Assembly (NCBI GenBank): GCA_007136585.1
Contig: SLGR01000083.1
Span: 1-7,825, forward strand
Reading direction: 5' to 3'
DNA: 7,825 nt
Origin: Candidatus Sumerlaeota bacterium
Lineage (GTDB): Bacteria; CG03; SLGR01
In this document: positions 1 to 6,800 of the stretch, piece by piece
Layout of the letters: every line of letters begins with the position of its first letter
Position numbering within the stretch: the stretch's first letter is position 1
The notes under the pieces: generated by a model
What the model saw: the letters and a program-made list of their open reading frames with translations, nothing else
Told to the model about the DNA's origin: nothing
The model's database searches: none
Translations under genes and position numbers: made by a program

Positions 1-1
1 C

Positions 2-850
2 GCGCAGGTGCTGATAAAGTTTCTTTTAAACCAGGTAACCCGGAGCGAGCTTGAGTATTTCCGGTCCTCGGCGGATGAGTTCGGGGAGAGGTTTGAGCGT
101 ATAAGCCGTTTGCGCCCGCGGCTCGGGAATCGCCTGGACGGTGTTTTACACTCACTTGCCCCGTATGTTGAGGAGATGAGCGTTTTTTATGAGCTTGCCC
201 TTGAGCGTGACGAGTATTTCGTTAATAACTTCATAAGTTCTCCGGGTAGGGGACTGGATCTTATGGTAATGGGAGGGTTTCACTCTGAGGGAGTGACGGA
301 GCTTCTGAGGGAGAAGGGTATCTCCTACAGCCTTGTTCTTCCGCGTGTGAGTTCGCACGAGAGCCATATAATAGAGACATACTACCGTTTCCTTAGGGGG
401 GACAATATACTTACCTACAATGAGCTCATAGACGAGCGTCTTGCTGTGAGCACGGCCTTCTCGCCGGTCCGTGAGAACAGCATCCTTGATAAACTTCCAG
501 TGAGTTTCGTAAACGAGCTTACCTTATATATAGAAGATAGCCGTAGAGCGCCCACCGCATCGGAAGTGGCGCGTGAGGCTCTTACCCTGATGGATGATTG
601 GCGTAAAGATTACGGTCGTGAGCGTGTGAGGGAAGATTTTGATTTCAGCGCGGAGGCGCAGGTATCGGAGGATTTAAACGAGGCGTATATTGCACTTGAT
701 CTAAACGGGCGCCGGCGTGTATGGCTCTCCTATATATCCGGGGAGCTCAGCCTTGCGGACCCTGCTGAGGGGGAGAGGTTTTTCAGTAGAGATGATGTAA
801 CGGAGGTTTCCCCGGCTGAGAGAGGTCTGGTGAGGCGCGCCGCGGAAATA
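2..850 (+). other. N-terminal module with GGFHSEG alpha/beta segment
   Basis: Residues 1-283 of the open frame. The first 80 residues look helical. Residues 87-94 (LMVMGGFH after LD) look like a beta strand ending in a glycine turn. They are followed by a helix (SEGVTELLREKG, 95-106) and a second strand (ISYSLVLPR, 107-115), which is a Rossmann-like beta-alpha-beta unit. H94 and E96 at the strand-to-helix turn are candidate functional residues. From memory, similar 'GGFHTEG...ISY...P' segments occur in very large uncharacterised proteins of Omnitrophota; I cannot confirm this here and know of no assigned activity. Arginine codon use (CGT-rich) differs from the rest of the gene. The upstream part of the module is cut off by the window edge. 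Confidence 0.4.
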
Positions 851-3800
851 TTCAGTTCCCGCCGCCGGCGTACTGTGGAAGAGGCGGCGGAGGTTGAAGC
901 TGCGGAAGAGTCAGAGGCGGAGTTCCTCCGGATTGAGCCCGCTCAAGATGATATCACCGACCGGGTCCGGGAGGCTATTGAAACTGCCCTGGAAGAAACG
1001 CGTGAGAATTACAGGGCCCAGAGCATACCCGAACTTCTCCGGATGCTGGGGAGGGATGATGAGAGCCGCCTGCACAGTCTTTTCCGTTACAACCTGGCCA
1101 GGGGTTTTACAGATGAACTGGTCCGCCGGGTTCCCGGAGTTATTAATGTCTGGGGTTTCGGAAGCACAGCAATGATGACAGCGGCCCGTAATTCAGATAT
1201 AGATATCCTTGTTGAAGTTGGCAGCGACTCTGCCCGCCGGGAGGCCTATGATTATTTTTCGCTGGTAAACAGCGCCGTGAAAACCAGGTTCGGAGATATA
1301 ATGCCGGGTCTTGAATTTGATATCTCCGGAAAGATAATGCTGCCGGAGGAAATACGGAGAGGAGAGGGTTTTGCCGCCGCGGCGCACAGTATTCACAGGC
1401 CGCCAGACAGACTTTACAGCGCTGACAGGGATATGGAGGAGGCGGAACCTGAATTCCTCCGCCTTGAGCCGGAAGAAGAGGTATATCCCGCGGAAGGCCT
1501 TCTTTATTCGGAGGTTGTTCTTACTCCCGGAGATATCGTAAGTAATATAACCGGAACCCGGCGCCCTCATGCTGGGGTAAGCGATACTTTAAGCGTAGTT
1601 GATCTGGGCAGGGAAGCGGTTTCGTATGCTTTTTCTGATTCAGTCCTTTCTTCACTTACCGGCATAAGAACCGGGAAAGAATCTTTCCTGGCGGGAAACT
1701 TCACTAACAGGGCCCTTATTACGGGAGCAAGAGAAGGTCATACGGATGACCTTAAAAGAGATATGACTCCCATAATCATAGTAAGGAGAGCTCCCCTTAT
1801 TGATATTTTAAGGGAAAGGCTGCAGACAGTGACGGAGGAGAGAATACATTTTTCCAGGGCCCTTAACCTTATCATAGAGAAGCTTTCAGCTGAAGACGGT
1901 TTAAACATTGACAGCGGGTACCTTGACAGGCTGCTTGAGGAGAACGGGTTAATTCTTTCAGAAGAAGAAAGATTTGAGATACTTATGATGGCGGAGGCTT
2001 CCGGGGAGAGTCAACACCCGCTGATAGAGGTGCTTCAGGCTGAGCTTGACAGGGGGAAGATACTTATAGGGTCACCGCTTTACAGAATAATAAGGGTTCT
2101 TATAGCCCAGCTCCAGGAAAATCCCGGCCTTGAAGTAACAGTTGAATATGTAGAGGAACTCCTTGAGAAGAATAACCTGGCCCTCTCCGCGGCAAACAGG
2201 ATCTATTTCTACAAGGAGCTCCTGGGCCTGGAACTGAAGGAGGAGTTCTGGGATTTTGATCTTAACAGGATAGGTGTCGTAAATGAGATCGCCCAGGAGC
2301 TAGACAAGCCCTACAGTATGATTACGGTTGAAGATTTCAAGGAAAGAGATTTTGCTTCGGTATTGGTTTATGAAGGAATTACAGTTCTGCCCGCCCTGGA
2401 TAGGCCCTTCGGAGAATTGGGAAAAGAAGATAATTTTTACCGCTGGATAAGAACCCAGGGGGACGAAGAACTATACGATAAACTCAAGGATATAAAAAAA
2501 CCCGTTAACAGGATAAGCTCCGGAGATATTGAAGGGTATAATATCAAGGGGATCATTCTCAAGTATCTTAAAGATAACGGTCTTCTTGAGCGGGTTGAGC
2601 GGTACGGCGCCGAGAAACTCACCACCATGGCAAGGGATTATAATAAAAAGACCAACCTTACCCCGGTTATACCGGCTATAATGGGATCTGACGGCGATCT
2701 TTACGGAAAATACGAGCTTCTTGCTGATAAATACTTTACAGAAGGGGTAATCAGTAATCTCAAGGAAGACTGGATCGCTGATAAGCATAGCCGCACCCAG
2801 ATCTTTTCACTCCTTTCTGACCTTCTCAGGGGAGAGTTTGCCGGACTGGCAGAGGAGATACTTAAAAACAGAGAGCTTATGGAACTTATATCCGAGGGAG
2901 AGGAACAGGCGGCTATATTCACCAACGCTTCTCTTATGCTGCTTCTTTCGGTGCACCCTTCGCTCTGGAGCGATATAATCCGGCACCCCATCTTTCTGGA
3001 CTCTCTGAAAGACAAGCAGTCGGCTAACAACTTCTACACTTTTGTATGCGGGAATAATTTCGGGGCGGGAAACCCCCTGCTCTACCTTATGGCGCTTTTA
3101 CCAGAAGAAGGACTGGAGGTTTTCAACCGGATAGATTTTCGCAGGGCCTTTTCACGTGAGGATCAAGGGGCTTACGCCGGGGCTGTGATGACCCTGGCTG
3201 CCGAAATGCTGGCAAACCGGAATATCCTTGAAACCGGGAGGGTCCCATCCGGAACAGTAGATATTTTCAGGGACTTCGGATTCACGGATAAGAGCGGTAA
3301 ATTGAATTACGAAGTTATTTTAAGGGATCCCTCTGATACCGAACTCTTTTCCGTTATGCTCTCCCTGGCCGGAAGTAATGCGGAGATGGCCTATTTTCTT
3401 CATTTAAACGAGATATTCTCAGAGGCGGCGCAGAGCCGCGAAAAAATGAGCTCACTGTATATGTTCTCAAAATCAGCGGGGCGCGTCGCGCGCGTTGATC
3501 TTGAGAGCGGCAGCGTGACAATAGCAGATAAGAGCTTTAAGCTTGAGACCCTGGAGGGTGATGCTCTTGATACACTGCGGCAGGTTGTTTTTAACCTGGG
3601 AACCTGGCAGATATACGCAAACCTGCTTTCATTCGGTAACATAGGAGAAGATCTGCTGAAAATGGTATTTCATATCTCATCCAGTTCCAGATACAGCGGA
3701 AGTCTTGAGGACTTCTTTAAAAACTTTAATCATTTTATTGAGTCTGCCTGGGTGCTGGATAATTTTTACAGTAAGGATCCCGAACTTGTAAGTATCCTGG

Positions 3801-6800
3801 TAAGCAGCCCTGACCTCCTTCTGAGTTTCGCGCTTCCCGGGACGGCCGAGAAGCTTGATATAGCACTGCCCGGCATATCCCAGTCCTCGGAAGTTGAGGT
3901 TAAAGAGGGGAAAGCCCGCCTGGCTGTTACTCCGGCGGCGCGGGAGAGCCTCGGGTATTTTACATCCGAGGAAGGGTATCTTCGGCTGGACAGGATACTG
4001 GAGGATCCGGATCAGGATGATTCGCAGGCCCAGGATGCGGCCGCGCTGGGTAGTATATTCGGAGGTGCCTTTAAATTTAAAACCAAGGTTACTTATACGG
4101 ATATTTTCAGCTCTATGAGCATGGTGGCTGCGCTTAACCCGGGGTTCGGAGAGTTCATTCTCAGAAACTATCCGGATATCGGGGAGTTCAAGGAGTTTCT
4201 TGACCAAAACCCCAACAGGATAGATAACCTTCTGCTTCTTGCCAGAACACTTAAGGATTTTGAGACAAAGACAGAGAAGATTGACCGTGATATCGAGAGC
4301 GCAGCTGGGGAGCTTTCAAAAGAGATACCTGAGGGAGAGACTCTTGCGGCCCGGTGGATGGCGATAAGGGAGACAATAAGCGGCGGGGTAAAAGCCCTTA
4401 AACCTGAGGAAATAAACAGGCTTATTAAGGAGACAGAGCATATAAACGAGGCTTTATCAGGTTCTGAAAAGAGCCAGGAGTTTTACCGGCTGGTAGAGAA
4501 GAGGCTGAAATTTGAAGAGGTTCGCCTTTATTTCTTTACCCCTGTAAAAGGAGATTTTAAGAAAAATCTCCTTACCGAGACGGAGCACCGGCCGGCCTTA
4601 ATAGACGGGACGAACGCTTTCTTCTTCTATACGGCTATCATAGACATATTATCCTCCAACGAAGAACTTGCCTATAAACTGCTGGATATGAAGGTTCCCC
4701 CGAAAATACTTGATATGGAGCTGTATAAGGAGGAACAGCATCCGGAAGGGATGAGTTTCAGGGAGTGGTTGGTTAATTATTCTCCCGGACCCCAAAACGC
4801 CCAGATTTTCAGCCGTTTCCTTACCTCAAATCTTGTGGATATGTATAAGGTCTCTCCCGGGATACTTGAGGCGCTTCCGTATATTATAGGGCATATGCAG
4901 GAGTTTCTTATAGCTTACGAGTTCTTTATGAAAGTTCCACTGAGAAAAGAGACCATACTCCATTTTCTCCAGCATCTGGATAAAATTTATGATCCCCGGG
5001 AAAACCTTGACAGGATCCGGGTTTTTGCCCCCGCAGTCTCCGTTTTTGCCGATCTTGTCGACAGGGGTATAATTAAGGGAGAGGAGGTGACCCTTCACGG
5101 GGTCAAGGACAGCTCAATAGAGCTCCTGGTAAAGAATCTCTGCGGAAGAGAAACCCCGGATGAGTATAGGCGGTGGATTAGCCGGGACCTGGTTGATGTC
5201 CTGAGGCAGGAGGGAAACCTCTCACCTTCGCTTCCCCTCAGCGTGCTTCTTATGCGTCTCGGATGGTCAAGGTTTAACGAGTGGCAGAATATACTTCTCA
5301 AGGCAGCCGTGGGGCGTCAGGGCCCGAGGGCAGGATTTCACGTTTACAAACCCAATCTTTTGAGAAGGGCTTACAGGTTTATGACCAAACTGGATGTAAA
5401 CAGGGATGAGAAAGAAGAGTATTTCGCGCTTGCCCTTCTTGGCGCCCAGCAGATGATGTATCACAGCCCCAGGCTTGACGAGACTTTTTATCCCGGGTGG
5501 CACCGCAGGCACCTTTTTTATTCAAATGCTGTCCACAAGATAGATAACCCCTGGAATAACGCTTTTTACAGTCCCCTGTTTGACCTGATAGGGCTGATGC
5601 CTCTGGCCTATGCCTCCGAGTTCGGGCACGCTCTCGGAGCGAGACTAAAGAACGCGTATGCCAATTTTGAGTTCCAGGACAGGATACAGGTTCTGATGGG
5701 GCGGCTTAGCCAGTCCCGGGTTATTGAGGTGGCTTGGGAGTCGGCGGACCTCGTAAGGGAGTTCGCCGAAGAGGTTTTTGAGGCAAAGGATGATTCGGGT
5801 CAGATGCTGCTCAAGGAGCAGGTTCTGAAAACCGCCGAAAGGTTTATCGCCACCAAAAGGAGACGGAAAAATTTCTCAGCTCTTATTGAGGCCGGAAGGC
5901 CCCGGGAGGCCTGGGAACTCTTTACGGACGGTGAGAAATACAGTATGGGTATCATGCTTTTAAATAGTGACCTGGACTTAGAAGAAGGAACCCGTCTTTA
6001 TCAGCTCCGGCGAATGGCCCTGGATGCCAGGGAGACCGCGGCCGGGGAAATTGAAACCAAGCTCGGTGTAATGCTTCTCTCTATAATAGGGTCTCTTTCC
6101 TTTAAGGATGTTCCTATACGGACCCACGATTTATTTGAAGACGCCGACGGGCCCCACATAATGGCTGAAGTTATTTCAAGGGACGTGGCGGTTAAGTTGG
6201 CGGACCTTGCTATAAAAACAAATGTAAGCGGGGAGGCCTTCCCCTTTGTAATTGCCCGCTTTATGGAATGGTTCCTTGAAACCCTTGTTCAGAAGCATAT
6301 AAACGACTGGCAGCCCGCTTCGGAACTCATTGAAAGCGTTGATGAGGAGATGGTCCTGAACTGGCTGAAACAGGGAGCCGCCGAGGGGATTATCTCTTCC
6401 GGGCCCCGCCCTTACAGGGGTTTTCGGGAAATATGGGAGTACTGCGCCGAAGCCGGGAAGAGCGTCGTTAAGTTTATCGGGGAAGATTCCTGGCCCGCCC
6501 GGCTGACGATTATGGTTTACCGTATACCCCTTAAGCTTATTAACCTTATTGGGACCGTGACAAGGGTTCCCTATACGGCCGGTAAAAGGATCCGGAGAGA
6601 GATATCAAGCGGAAGGTACAGATATGTATTATCCCGTGAGAACCTTTTTTATATCACCTCTCTCATCTCAGGAGCACGGGAAAGGGCCCTCTCTTCCAGA
6701 GTTGAGGATATTGAGAGAGATATATCCGCCCGCGGTTACGGGGATATAATTGAGTTTATGGATGCTTCCCTGAAAGATGCCGCTCCGGGGGAGAAAGAAA

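Larger units (their letters stand above)
2930..4750 (+). repeat. Dispersed degenerate helical units with P-x9-11-P spacing
   Basis: Four segments in the scaffold share a pattern: hydrophobic helix, a polar residue and proline, hydrophobic helix, proline about ten residues later, hydrophobic helix. They are LSVHPSLWSDIIRHPIFLDS (P986 and P996), SKDPELVSILVSSPDLLLSF (P1260 and P1270), ALNPGFGEFILRNYPDIGEF (P1380 and P1391) and SSNEELAYKLLDMKVPPKIL (E1554 in place of the first proline, P1566). Spacing between units is irregular (274, 120 and 174 residues). I read this as repeated helical hairpins of a solenoid-like scaffold. The first unit loosely resembles helical segments of glutamine synthetase adenylyltransferase, but that is only an impression. 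Confidence 0.35.

Noticed and set aside
176-178. ATG preceded by GAGGAG as a possible gene start
   Set aside because: The purine run abuts the ATG with no spacer, and the upstream 58 codons read as normal protein in the same frame. It is an internal methionine (residue 59).
860-871. Four arginines as a nuclear localisation or furin-type site
   Set aside because: The window looks bacterial, so eukaryotic sorting signals do not apply.
894-1175. Open frame of 93 codons on the + strand in another frame
   Set aside because: It overlaps the linker and nucleotidyltransferase motif of the main frame, is rich in Arg, Ser and Trp as expected of an out-of-frame reading, and has no convincing start context.
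3677-4207. Open frame of 176 codons on the - strand
   Set aside because: It lies fully opposite the continuous + strand frame, has implausible composition, and has no domain or ribosome binding site. It is a shadow frame.
4548-4573. Hairpin as a transcription terminator
   Set aside because: No T run follows the stem and the reading frame continues for another 3.2 kb.
6434-6475. REIWEY segment as a fifth W-x11-W unit
   Set aside because: It begins like the first true unit (W2145 in REIW), but there is no Trp 12 residues later and no proline before that point.
6503-6559. Hydrophobic stretch LTIMVYRIPLKLINLIGTV as a transmembrane helix
   Set aside because: Arg, Lys and Pro interrupt the run, so it fits an amphipathic helix better than a membrane span.
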